A stretch of 64,000 nucleotides of DNA, from assembly GCF_035582795.1 (NCBI RefSeq), contig NC_134366.1, positions 111,714,256 through 111,778,255 on the forward strand, written 5' to 3'. Positions 12,775-24,699 of this stretch are shown piece by piece. The notes beneath the pieces were generated by a model that saw nothing but the letters and a program-made list of their open reading frames with translations, was not told where the DNA came from and ran no database searches. A program made the position numbers and the translations under genes. Every line of letters starts with the position of its first letter. Positions within the stretch are counted from its first letter, which is position 1. Source of the stretch: Mycteria americana (Eukaryota > Chordata > Aves > Ciconiiformes > Ciconiidae).

Positions 12775-15700
12775 GTAAGGAGACTGCAGTAGTAGCTATT
12801 GCAGGGATCTATGTATTGTCAATCAATTTAGTCTTGTCTATGCTGTGTGTACTCGTCTTTCCATTTTGTGTATTTTTATAAGCAGAGGGTGAAATGCCTT
12901 GTTTTATTCAAGATATAGCAATGAGGACATATAAATCTCCGCTTCTCTCATCAAACCTTCACTATACGACTGGATTGCATTTCCTATAAAGTGTGAAGCT
13001 CTTTTCTAAGGGTCTGAGATACGACTGACCTTAGGAGCCCAGACTCCTAGTGCAGACACAGCAGCTGCTCTCAGGCACATTAAGCAGTCCTTTGCCAGCC
13101 CCTGCTTGCCAGCTCACTTGGGAAAAGATTTGAAAGCACAAGTCCAGAGCAACAATACTTCAGCAATTTCTGTTATCGGGGCTTGTGAGGCTATGAGGAA
13201 CCTGTCGTCTCCTCAGAGTTTTTTTACACATTTAACTCACAGCTCAGTGTCTTGGTTGCAGGAAGGTTTCGGGTCACAGACAAAACAAAATTCAGATCTT
13301 TCCTCTGTTTCCACATAAGCTATATTTAGCACATTTCTCTCCAAATGTTAACTAGAGATAAAAAGAAGGAGCTGCCATCTGGGCTGTGTGGTCCCTCACA
13401 GTAGTTTGGCCCTCCTTTGAAAATGCCCTTAGTCGGGGAAACACAGCAAGTGGGCAAAGAACACAGGTATTCCTTCTTTACCTTGGGGTGAAGCCCCTCT
13501 AGGCTAGAACTCCATTCATTGACAGGCTGGCACTGAACGCGCCTACTTAACTTGTCATGAGTTTGTAGGAATGCATGCTTTAAACAAGCTGTACAAATAA
13601 TTGACTTTTTTCCTTCCCATCTGTCATCCCTGGAACGAGTAACTAGTGTGTGCTAGAGTTAGAGGAATGAGCACAAGTGTGAGAGTGCATCACTGTGTAT
13701 TTGCAATAGGTAACACATGTATTTCTTGAACTACTTAATTTCTTTTGTCAGTCTCTGATTTGTTTTTCACTTAGTATTTACCTTCTCATACCTGTCCTAC
13801 TTTTAACTTTGATAATATTGCAATAATCTCTATGGAAAAGTATGATTTTTACAAGATAATAGACAGCAGCTGTCAAAATGGAAATAGCTTCCATTTGTGG
13901 CATTCTGAAAAAAATCCTCTTCCAGTTAGCATGGGTATTCCTTTCTGAGTCTGAATTTTGTATAATATGTGTATAAAACTTGTTTATTTCCTAAATAATA
14001 ACTTTATCAAAATCACATGAATTGTGGAAACATTTAGATATATTTTGTTCAGCTTTGCTAGTTTTGTTGAGCATGATGGGGTTAAGGATGCTAATTTCAG
14101 CAGAGATCAGCTGATGTAGGTTGTTTGTTATTTCTGGAGAAATTTGGTCATGTGCTTAAATCCTTTCAAAGTACAAAGCATGATAAGTGATGGTAAAAAA
14201 ACTCTTGTTCCTTGTGAATTTGTGGCAGTAGATCTACTCTTTTTCTTCACAGCAACCTGTGTCTTCCTGTTAAATATTTTTCTGCTTCCTTTACTTACCA
14301 GTCTTCTCAGGCAAGGAAAAAAATATTAAAAAATGAACAAAGTGTTCATAGCTGTATTGTGTAGGTCCCCCCATGTTCAACTTCATGGAGCACAACCTTG
14401 TTCAAAGCACTGCAATATATATATGTATACCATTATGCATATGGGATGGGCAGAACTAACTGAAGTTTCTCGCTTCTTATGCTTCTCTTGTAATTTAAGA
14501 GTGCCAAATAGAACTCAGATTTTTGGACACCAATTGTTCATATCCTTTTCTAACCAGTACAGTATAAAATTGAATAATGTTCTTTTTCATTTTTCAGTTA
14601 CCAAAAGGCTCAGTTACCTGTAGGAGGGGAAAGTAGTAACTTAGAGTGAATCCTTTAGACAGGAGTGTATCCTAAAGGGCCATAAAAATTGCAGACTTGA
14701 TGTCTTGCTGTGAAAAGGTGCCAAGCCATTTTCTCTGAAAACTTTGTTCAGTACAAAGTCCAAATTCTTGTATTAAAAAATAAAAAAAAAAGCTATCCTT
14801 CCTTAAACCTTTTAAACACAGCTGCCTGTCATGAGATTCATTTGCTGCTAAAACTGGAATCACTTTGAGCCTGAACAGATACCCAGGATGCTCTTTCAAA
14901 TGGTCTCTGTAGAGTCCTTAACTGTAGATCAGTGTTTCTGAATTTTTATACAGGCTTTAAAGGGAGTATTGAAAGGAAATGTTCTGTTTCCTAGAGCTAG
15001 TCATGGGCTGTTATATTTGGAGAGATTTTACAAAGTAGTTTCCTTACTGGTTTGTCAGTGTTATTACCTGAAGGACCTGTTGGGCTTAAGTTGATGTACC
15101 TCATTCTTTCCCATCTGTCCACACTACTAGACAAGGATAATATCCCCAAAGTCTTTGTAAATATGAAAAGAACTCCCAGTGCTAAAAAGACTGCTGGAGA
15201 GAGCAAGCAGAGTAGACACAGGTCACCAAAAATGAAGGTATTCCTTATAATAAAGGAGGAGTGTTATGGAATAGTAGGGAGTGCTCTTCATATTGTTTAA
15301 AAGCATGTTTGAAGGGCTTTCTTGAATGAAGGTCAAACCTCATTAGGTACAGAAGTGCAAATTTTGATTTAAAGTGTCATCCTCATTTTGCTTCTGACCT
15401 GATAATTTCAGGCAAGCAACCTGAACAAAGAAAATTAGACAAAACACTTATTTTAGATTTTTTAAGAATTCAAAAAGTCCTTATGCTCCTTATTCTTAGT
15501 TCATTCACAATCTCATCAACCTGGTTACCAAGAGATTTATTTTCTCTTCCAGTCCCAAGAAATAAACCCTCATTCTTGTCATTTTCATTGATCTTTGAAT
15601 GTAGCATTCCAAAATGTTAATCTAGTAGCACCTTACATCTTTTCTTATCGGTTCATACAATCGATTTCTGTAAAATATTTATATAGAAAATCCGTAAGGT

Positions 15701-15977
15701 GTATACTGCCAGCTTCTGAAATCACCCATCTGCCTTCAGGTTTCAGTTAGAAACAGAAATCACTGAGGAAGTTATACAGAATTAAAAACAAAAGCCTATG
15801 TTAATGCAAATTTAAAATAGGATTCTGGTTCTTGAGTACACACAGGTTAATTCAAGGATTCATGCTCACTGACAGCACTGTGTAAACCTTTACTACTGTA
15901 CTCCCTGATTATTAGTATTAAATTTTAGAAATGAACCTGAATGAAATCATTGCTACAACATCCTGTCTATAATTTAT
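12775..15977. other. Intergenic DNA, nothing recognised
   Basis: No coding exon, RNA gene or clear transposon end was recognised. The region around 13020-13560 is somewhat less AT-rich than its surroundings but has no CpG cluster or protein similarity. Confidence 0.6.
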
Positions 15978-16097
15978 GGTAGCTGGGGTTTTGTGCGGGT
16001 TTGTTTGGTGGTTTGGGGGGGGGTTTTTGTGTGTGGTTTTGGGTGTTTTTTGTGGTTTGGGGTTTTTTGGGGGTTTGTTGTTTGCTTTTTTTTAATG
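15978..16097 (+). repeat. G/T-only low-complexity tract, possible G-quadruplex
   Basis: About 110 bases are almost free of A and C and carry repeated G runs (including one of eight or nine Gs near 16015-16023, then runs of three, four and five) separated by short T-rich loops. Four or more G runs within a short distance meet the usual pattern for G-quadruplex formation on the plus strand. It looks like an expanded GGTTT/GGGTTT-type simple repeat. No gene is affected. Confidence 0.75.
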
Positions 16098-18609
16098 GCC
16101 TAAAATCTAACTAAGTACAGATACAGGCAGCTTTATATGTATCGTGTGCTGAACTGAAAGTCTGTATCCAGACCCTTCTGAATTTCAGTCTTTTGCATAC
16201 TTACAGCTCTGGGTGTGAATGTAACTGCTTGGGCTGATTTCTATGGCATTGGAATTTGTGAACTAGTAGAAGTATTTAACTTCTTTTTCTCTTGCATTTT
16301 CTTCCCACTTCCTCTCTTTTTCATCCACTTCTCCCAGTGGAAATAGAAAGAAGAAAATGTAGAAAAATAAGACAATACACTTGTCAGTACCTGTTTTTGA
16401 TGAGGCTTTGCACAGTTTAAACTTTTAGATGAGCAGTGATCAGGATCCAAAACAGAAATCTATGTGAAATGGGAACTGCTGTGAAATATCACATTACAAA
16501 TAGGAAGAAATATGGTAAAATTATTTACAATTTTATAAGCATGTAGTCTGCTTCATGATGTCATACTCGCTATCAATCACCAGTAAGTTCCATAGGAAAA
16601 AAAGTATTTAATTTCTCACCAGACTCAGTGTTAAGAGAGCAATACCCTAACAAAGGAACAATACTCAGTGCTTGTTAAGGGAGCAAGAGAAAAGCTGATG
16701 TGTCCCGCTGTATTGTCACAACAGAAATCTTCATAAAGAATTGAATTTGATCATTAAGAGAAATTACCTTTGAGATAAGATCAGAGAAGTACAAAGTATT
16801 TAACTTGTGCTTTGAACACAAGCAGAAATTAGTCACTTGATGTCTATTCATATGGGAAGCCTGGTGCTGACAGTTTTGTTCTGTATGACAAATACAACTG
16901 CAGGTAAATGACCTTGATTTCCAGAGTTTAACCTGAGTGCTTTTCAGCAAACGAAACTGCCATTCAAGAAAAACAAAATAAAAGAAGTGTGGACCGCAGC
17001 TCTCTGTCAAGTTATAGTGATTGATCTGAATGATCGCTACCACTGTTTCATTTTCACTGATTCAGTAAACTTTTGGAAGTGCAACACACGTGCATGCACA
17101 CACACAAGAAGGTGGCTTATCTACTTGTCAAATTGTTTAAGCCACTGGTTATCAAGGGACCTGATCAAATATAATGAAGAAGGAAACGTCATTAGTTACA
17201 ACAGACAAACAGATACACACACAGGGATGACTAAGAGGGAAATGCTTTTGTCTGAGATTTCAGGAAGTTCTTTAAAAACCATTTATTTATTTATTTCCAC
17301 AGAGAAGGACATAGAGATTCACTGTGTTTTTCCCAGGCTCAAATTTCCATTCTACCTGAGCCGCACATAGAACTTCAAATCTGTTCTCCCAAATTCCGTC
17401 AAGTGCTCTAACATCTGCATTTTGGGGCTATTCTGCTTGAATATGTGTAAATAATTAGTCCTAACAAATGGGCAAGAGTCATGTCTCCCAGTCAAATGTA
17501 TTCGGTTTAATGAATTGGCAATACACCACTTCTGAGTCTTGCCTTGTCAGTTTCCCTTAATTCTGTCCTGGAAGTACATGAAAGAACAATTTATTCTCCT
17601 GTTAGCTACATTGTTGACCTTTGCTAAGTGAGCTCACAAGATGCTTAATATCAACCGTGGTAATAATTTTTTGATTTACCCTCTAGGTAGACCAGTGAAA
17701 CCCTCACATTGCTGAACATATTTTCACTGAACAACTTCTACTTATAATCAGTCTGGATAAATTTTGAACCAGGTTCTTGAAAAAGATAACAAACAGTTGT
17801 TACTTCATGAGCCATCCAGTCTCTTCACAAAGGGTATCCAAAGACATTCCAAAGTTACTGTGGATTAGCCTTTTGAGTGGACTAATTAAATTACATTAAA
17901 CCTCTGTGTGGTGATGCTTAATCAGAATTACAGGATTTCGGTTCAGTTCAGTTTAGTTTAATGTATTTTGAAGTTAATTGCACCAAATCAATTATTCCAT
18001 TTAAATTTTGAGTGAACATATTAATATGAGTAGCAGATGGGGTTAAGTAATCTACTTTAAACTCACACCTTTAGTTAACTTAATTAACTTTTTGACCATG
18101 CCCATGTAGCCTCAGTCAATTTCAGCATTTATACAGGCACAAGAAAATTTAGCCCCCATTCTTTTATCTTTTTCAGACCAATATTTTAGAATAACTAGAG
18201 AGAATGTAGAATTACTTTTTTTCTGAAAATATTTTCTCCCTCTGACTGCTTGATTAAATCAGACCAAAGAGTTATTGAACATATTTCATAAATTAAGAAT
18301 TACAGTAATGATGTCTTAGGTGCTTGATCTTAAAACAACTAAAGAAATATACTTCTTACTTAGGTAAGTAGCATTCACCAAAGTTGATACTCAAGGAAAA
18401 AAAAAACCCTTCTTAATAGTTTCTGTTCTCTTTGCAGAAAAATTAAGTGTAGAATCTTCTCTCTTAGTAATTATCTCTTAGCCAAAACCAGTTTTGAGTC
18501 AGGGAAATTAAATCCATTTAATTTATTGCCAATTAGCAAACTTTTCAATACCGATTCTTGTGTTGAAGAATACAAACAAACAAATAAACACTTAGGAAAA
18601 CATCTCAGC
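16098..18609. other. Intergenic DNA, nothing recognised
   Basis: AT-rich sequence with short chance frames. A (CA)-rich patch lies near 17085-17106 and a (TTTA)3 run near 17284-17298. The part at 17930-18120 has many TTAATT/GTTAAC words and could be regulatory, but that is speculative. Confidence 0.6.
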
Positions 18610-19210
18610 TTCCATCTGGACACATCTCCTCCCCCCTTCCTGGTGTCCAGTCCCCTCGCTGCAGGTTATACTCAGTCCCTTCGGGGAGCTGACGGGTGCT
18701 GCAGGAGATGTGGGTCGCTGCGTTGTGGTTCCTACTCAGCTACTGCAGAGTGGGTTCCTCCACTGGCTGCAGTGCCTTTGTGGTCATGCCTCTACCTGGG
18801 TCTCCTCTCTGTCCCCGCTCAGGTGTCTCTTTTGCTCCTGCCCTGCTCAGGGTGGTTAGCTTCGCTTTGATGTTTTCTCCTGCTCTACTACGCCTCTGCC
18901 CCAGCATATTTCTTGCTTCTCTCTTGCCCCTGCCCTGATGTTGTGTCTTGCGCCTCCTCCATTGTCCAGTGTCCCTCCTTTGGCATTGTTTTCTTGGTGT
19001 TTACCATCATTGCTTAAATGTCTTCACAGAGGCACCATAAACTCAGCACATTGCTTCAGTTTTGGCATGCAGTGCATCTGTGCTCTCTGTTGTGGAGGTA
19101 GCTGGAAGCGGCTGTGTCTGGCACAGGGCAGCTGCTGGCTCCCTCCTACACAGGTTCCCCCTGCCCCCCTTCACTACCAAACCCTGACAGTTATGTCAAA
19201 TAAAGTAATG
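18610..19210. repeat. GC-richer block, possibly a degraded avian interspersed repeat
   Basis: This ~600-bp block is clearly richer in C and G and in pyrimidine runs than the AT-rich DNA on both sides. It has sharp compositional edges and ends with an AATAAA at 19200-19205. Its style (CTGCTCAGG, CTGCCCTG and 'cttaaatgtcttcacagaggc') reminds me of a multi-copy avian LTR-type repeat, but I cannot name a family or show terminal repeats. Open frames on the plus strand (93-114 codons) are rich in Leu, Ser, Pro and Cys, as expected of a translated pyrimidine-rich strand, and are not convincing proteins. Confidence 0.4.
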
Positions 19211-22200
19211 GGCTCCTAAATTTCTTGTTTGGTTAGACTCGGACAATAAACTTGTCAGGATTTTTCCTGTGAAAGACCTTTAGAGAACCAAAAGGTGTAC
19301 ACTGTAAATAACAGTTTTCCTATTATTATTCTGCACCCTTGTATGCCTGAGGCTATTCTGCTTCTGTCAGTGGCCAGTTTAATAACCCATTGACCATTTT
19401 TTATAGTCTTCATCCAGACAAAACTTTCTTGGCTGCTAGCATGCTGATGTTTCCAAAGTGACAAAGTAATGTCTCCTTATAAACAAGTAATAAAGGCCTC
19501 ACCATGTTTGAGACATTTGCTTGCAAAAATGGTATCCTCTGGGAAAACCTGATCTGTTAAGAGTGAGACATTCATCAATTTGAATACAGAAATAAATTCA
19601 GAAGTTTTTTCAGTTTTGAGTTTCATTTAGACCTTGGCAGTCCCTCCCTGAACAAAACCAACAAACATTTCCTGAGAAGATGGGCATTGCCCACATCAGA
19701 CTTTCACCATGAGTTGATAGTTAACTGGTGAACTAAATCAAGAAGAAAAATAAAAAATAAAGCCAGATCAGCTCCTACATCTTCTTCAGTATCACACACA
19801 GGCAGAAATGAGTTGCTAGGCTGAAGAAAAGGCAAGGCTTCTTTTTATGGAGACAGTGATACCTCATGCTGTCTAATATTTTCATGACATTTTGGGCTAA
19901 ATCTTCCTGTTGCTTCTCCCTGGCACATTTTCTCTTTTTTTGTTGCATTCCCAACAATAACTTCAAACTCTGTGAGGCTCTTCAAAGCAGTCCACTTACT
20001 ACAGCAGGGCACTATTTAGCTCAGCATTTTCAGTGGGAAATGTATGCCTGCCCTGTCTACTCAACATCAAAGACCAGAATATTTTCTCACAGGTTAAGAA
20101 GTCAGAAACAATAGCTCTGCTAACAAAACCTGATCATGAATCTAGAGCAAGTCATAGGTAAAGTAAAAGGAGAGAAAAGATGCATTGGGAATAATGAAAC
20201 TCAGGGTTTCAGCATAGTTCAAAACTTCAGAAGTGGAAATCAGTTATGTGTGTGACTGGACCACTTACAACTGCCTAGTGGTGCTTGGATCCAGAATTAG
20301 TTTCTGCATGTCATCCTTAAGTTAAATCCCCTGAAATTCGCATTTTCATATTAAAAATTGGAGGATTATAAAATTAAATTTCGACCCACCAGTCACAGAA
20401 TATCTGAGTGAAATGCCAGGGCAACAAGCCTCAATCTTTCCATGTCGCTACTTGACAAACCTTCTACAATATGACAGGTCAGTAACTTACTGTGGCTATT
20501 GATTGATAAAAACCATGCAGGACATCCTAGGTCACTATTTTTTTCAAGTGAAACAATTCTAGGATCTCCAAATAGCCTTTCTACACATATAATCTATATA
20601 TAAACACCTTTTTGATGTTAGTTCACATAGTTGTGTAATCATGAACATTTTATTTCAAATTAAGGAACATGTATTCTTAATTTAAGTATGTTTTGTACTT
20701 CACTGCATGCAAATCCATCCAATATAATAAGACCTAGACTAACTGCACTATGTATTCAGATTTTTCACAGCTTTTAAAGACCTTTACAAAACCAGTTTTA
20801 AAAAGTTTTCCTGCACTTTTCAGCAAGTTACTCTACTAGTTTGTAGGGCAGCAGCCAAACTTTTTTTGTAACGAAAGCTTCCAACGTGTGAAGGAAACTT
20901 TAAGTATCATTATGCAGATCATCATTTAGCAGCCACTCATATCTGAACAGATGGTGAAATCAATTCAAATGAATATGTAAACATATTTTCAAAGATCACA
21001 GAACCCTAAAGGAGAGTGCTAGAATTTATTTATTTTGAACATTTTTGATGTCTTAAAATAAGACAGAGATAAGACTACTGAGACAAAGATTTTTCACTGA
21101 TAATTGCCATTTTAGATGTCTAAATCCAAATTTTAGATCCTTAAAATCTCTTCATAGCTGCAGAGGTTCTGGGATTTCCAAAGTGCCAAATTTTAATGCC
21201 AAAATGACCCTTATAAGACAACATTTATGAAATGAACCATATTTCTATCTGACTAAATTTGACCACTGTTTGATGTTTAGTTTACACTGAGGGTCCAGTG
21301 ACATCCACAGCTTGTGATTTAGATGTGTTTCCTGCTTCAAAAGGCATGACCAGCGCTACCTCTCTACCTTTCTAGCCAAAATTTGAAAGGATGCATGCTT
21401 TTCTTACAAACTATAATCCTGGAGAGCTCACTTGGAATATATGAGACCCAAGACTTGTCTTGTTCTCTCCTGCACTTCCCTTCTCTTCCCTACCTTTCCT
21501 CCCTGTCACCATCTTCTATGCCCTTCTGTTTTCTAAATTCTGATTTCAAAATCAGTTGCAGGCCATTTATGACTGGCTGAAATAATAAAACTGCATTTTT
21601 CTTATGATGATAGACTTTGTGCTGCACTCCATCATTTTGGAGCAAAGCAAGACCTTGGCCCCGTTGAGAACACTTATGGTAGTTGTATGCAACTACCATA
21701 GAATCAGCTTGTCATAGGACACACTAAAAATCATATTTATTATTGCCAAGTACAGCCAAGCTGGGGTTTGATTTAAGGCAGTAGGTAATTCCTTTAAACA
21801 TTGACTTACCTCTCTGCAGTGTTAGCAGATGACACAAACCGAAGTTCTGTTTCAGACTTGCACTTACTCTACTTCACTACTGTGAAACCACATCTGTTCA
21901 AACTGATGATCATAGAGACAGGTGAAAAGCTTATAGCTTTGATGAAATCAAGTATACATGTAATGAGAGGTTGCATTTAGGATATTAATTCTTACAGAAT
22001 GATGACAAAGTAAATAATTTTTCAAAATCCTCTTCCTATTTTCATTAGTCTGAATGGCCATTAACTATTTTAAGGAATGGGATGGTTGCTCATATTTAAC
22101 TAACTCTTTACGTAATGAAAAAAATGTGAATCTTAGTATTTTCACTGAGATCTCTTGTTATTCTTGAATAGTAAAGCAAGAACATTTATTGCAGATAGCT

Positions 22201-24631
22201 ATCTTGTTACTTGCTCTTGCTGAATTATAACTTCTTTTTTACCAGTATACCAAGATGTTTGAATTAGAAATGATGCCATTTATGGTGTGAATACCAGCTC
22301 TTACATTCTTTAGAGCCTCAAGGCCACTACATATTTTGTCAAACAAATAAGGAGTCCATTCTCCTTCCTCTTTTTCACTGCCTAATCCCCAGGTCCTACC
22401 AGAGTGCCCCTGAGAAGAAAGCAAGGACCTGCTTTTATATGTATTTTGCAAAAGGCACATTAAATCACGCACAATCTTTATGTATGACACTAACAGTCAG
22501 AAGAGACAGTTTAGCCATCATGAAAATCTTTTGAAGTGTAACTGACTAATATCTCTTTTCATCTTCTCTATAATTTCAGTCTCATCTGAAACATGTCTAG
22601 TTAACAGGAACAAAGAGCATCCTTAAACCCATCTTGTCATATTCTTTTCAACTCTCACTGAACCAAGAGTTCCTGTGTCAATTCAGAGAATCTTTTTTCT
22701 ATTCCACGTGCTTTTTTGCCTTACTACGCTACAGTTGCAAGTACAGGAATTCAAAAGAAGTTGGCCATAGAGTTTGCATATGGAGACACAATGCAAGACA
22801 AAGGAAATCACTTGCTGTTAAGTAATTTTTCCTCTTGGCAGTGGTCTGTGTCTACCTGTGTCTAAAAGCAGTTTCCCTGTGCAAAAGGAAATGAGACTTT
22901 CGGATGTGAATGACAAACTCTGTGTATTTATGAACACACACATATATTTATATACATGGACAGTAAACCAAAATCTTAGATTGAAGGAATAATTACGAAT
23001 TTATCACCAACTATAAAAGAATATTATTTGTACGACAAGTTAAACAATTTACCTTTAATATTGCGCAATAGTTGGTTAGAAAGAAAGGTAAAGAGTGAAA
23101 TCATGGTTTTTTTACTATTCCAGTATAATCAAGATTTTAATCAAGCCATGCAGTTTTATCATTTCATTTGTCACAGTATATGTCTACTGCAGTCCTTACT
23201 GCAGACAGAGGAGCTTCCAGGGATCTGCTGTGTAACATAACAGCAATTGTCTGCGGTTAAGAAATCTCTTGATCAAATGATCAAGATGATAGGAAAGATT
23301 GCAAAGGCTGAAGAATTTAAGGATTCTAGAAAGGTAGTAAGTAGTAATAGCAACTTGAGGGAATAAATCAAGAAGAACCATTAATTGTTAATCTCATAAC
23401 ACTCTTAAAAAAGAAAATAGTTATATTTTAAAGTACACTTTTCCACTCACTTTTTATATTTATTTTTCCTTTTTCTAAAACTTCCAGGTTTCTTTTGTAT
23501 CTGATTGAAAAAAAGCAAATCTCTCATATCCCGTATATCTGCTGCAGCTCTAGCAAAGTGCTATTGCAGCTCATCTAAGAGCAGAAAAATATGAAAGAGG
23601 AAAAAGTATGTATTAAAAAAAGAGCACTTTACTGCCTGATATCGTGGAGAACTTATACTGCGTATCATGTGATTATACTACCAAAAAATTTTACTTTGGC
23701 ATATGCAACAATCTGACAAGATAATTATCAAAATATTATTGGAAAAAAATAAATATAAGCAAATATTTTTGTAAGTACAAACCAGAGATATTTAAATTTT
23801 AGTTTGATTTGCCTGTAATAATCAAGGCATAGAAATGCCACCATAGGTTTACACTCGTTGCCAAAGACCTGAAGAGAAATAAGATCAACAACAGCTGAAA
23901 CTTTGCCTGCCAGTATGTCTGTTTGTTAGATTTACATTTGATTGGTTTGATAAATCCCTTTCCTGAAATCAGATTATGGCAAGATGTGGTGAGATCTTTG
24001 CAGCAAAAGGCTACCACTTTGCACTGAAATAAGCCTAATAATCTAAAACCCAAAAGATGTAGAATCCTTAAGACAGACTCCTCACTTACTGTCAGTATGA
24101 ACTGAGCCACTACGTTAGTCATGGAAAGAGAAGGACATTTAGATGGCTAAACTACTATACAGTAGTTCATGAACAGCAGAAGTTAAAGGAGTTCTGGTGT
24201 ATTTCACCTCACCCTGTACGATATAATGAAATGATTTTTGCAATTACTGCAATGCAGCTGGAAATAGGGTACTGAATTTTTACTGACTGAAAATCTGCTG
24301 AAACCAAATGCATTGAAAATGCAGTGAAACTAAGCAATAAATTAAACGTATATTTGGGTAATTGAACTTTGAATGTGCATGGCAGATGATTTCTCTAGGT
24401 ATTAGAAACCTGTGTCACATAGCACTGAGACAAGTTTTTTCATTCCTCTTTCCAGTCAAGAAGTTTCTGTCTGCCTACAATTTAAAGGAATTGACTTGTC
24501 TGATTTGTCTATTTAAGCATGCTCTCTGGAAAACCTTAACGTATGTTTTATTCTTTCTATAATGTTTCATGGTTTGTGACTCATTTTTCAGGTGGCCAAT
24601 CTACAGGGATTTGTTAATGGGAAGATACTAC
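19211..24631. other. Intergenic DNA, no gene seen
   Basis: AT-rich, with only short frames of unbiased composition. Apart from the perfect hairpin listed at 21675-21700 I see no transposon ends, RNA genes or splice-bounded coding sequence. Confidence 0.6.
21675..21700. repeat. Perfect 11-bp inverted repeat, 4-nt loop
   Basis: TATGGTAGTTG and CAACTACCATA are exact reverse complements separated by TATG. The 26-bp unit can form a strong short hairpin or cruciform. It has no U-tract and no RNA gene beside it, so no role is assigned. Confidence 0.85.
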
Positions 24632-24699
24632 TTCTGCTTTTCTAAAACAATCCAGGGGTAAGTTGATCTGCTTTTCTAAAACAATTCAGGGGTAAGTTG
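24632..24699. repeat. 34-bp tandem duplication (2 copies)
   Basis: Two adjacent 34-bp units (24632-24665 and 24666-24699) differ at only two positions (T/A at the first base, C/T within 'aat[c/t]cagg'). Each copy ends in CAGGGGTAAGTTG, which contains a donor-like GGGTAAGT. The near identity points to a recent local duplication. Confidence 0.9.
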
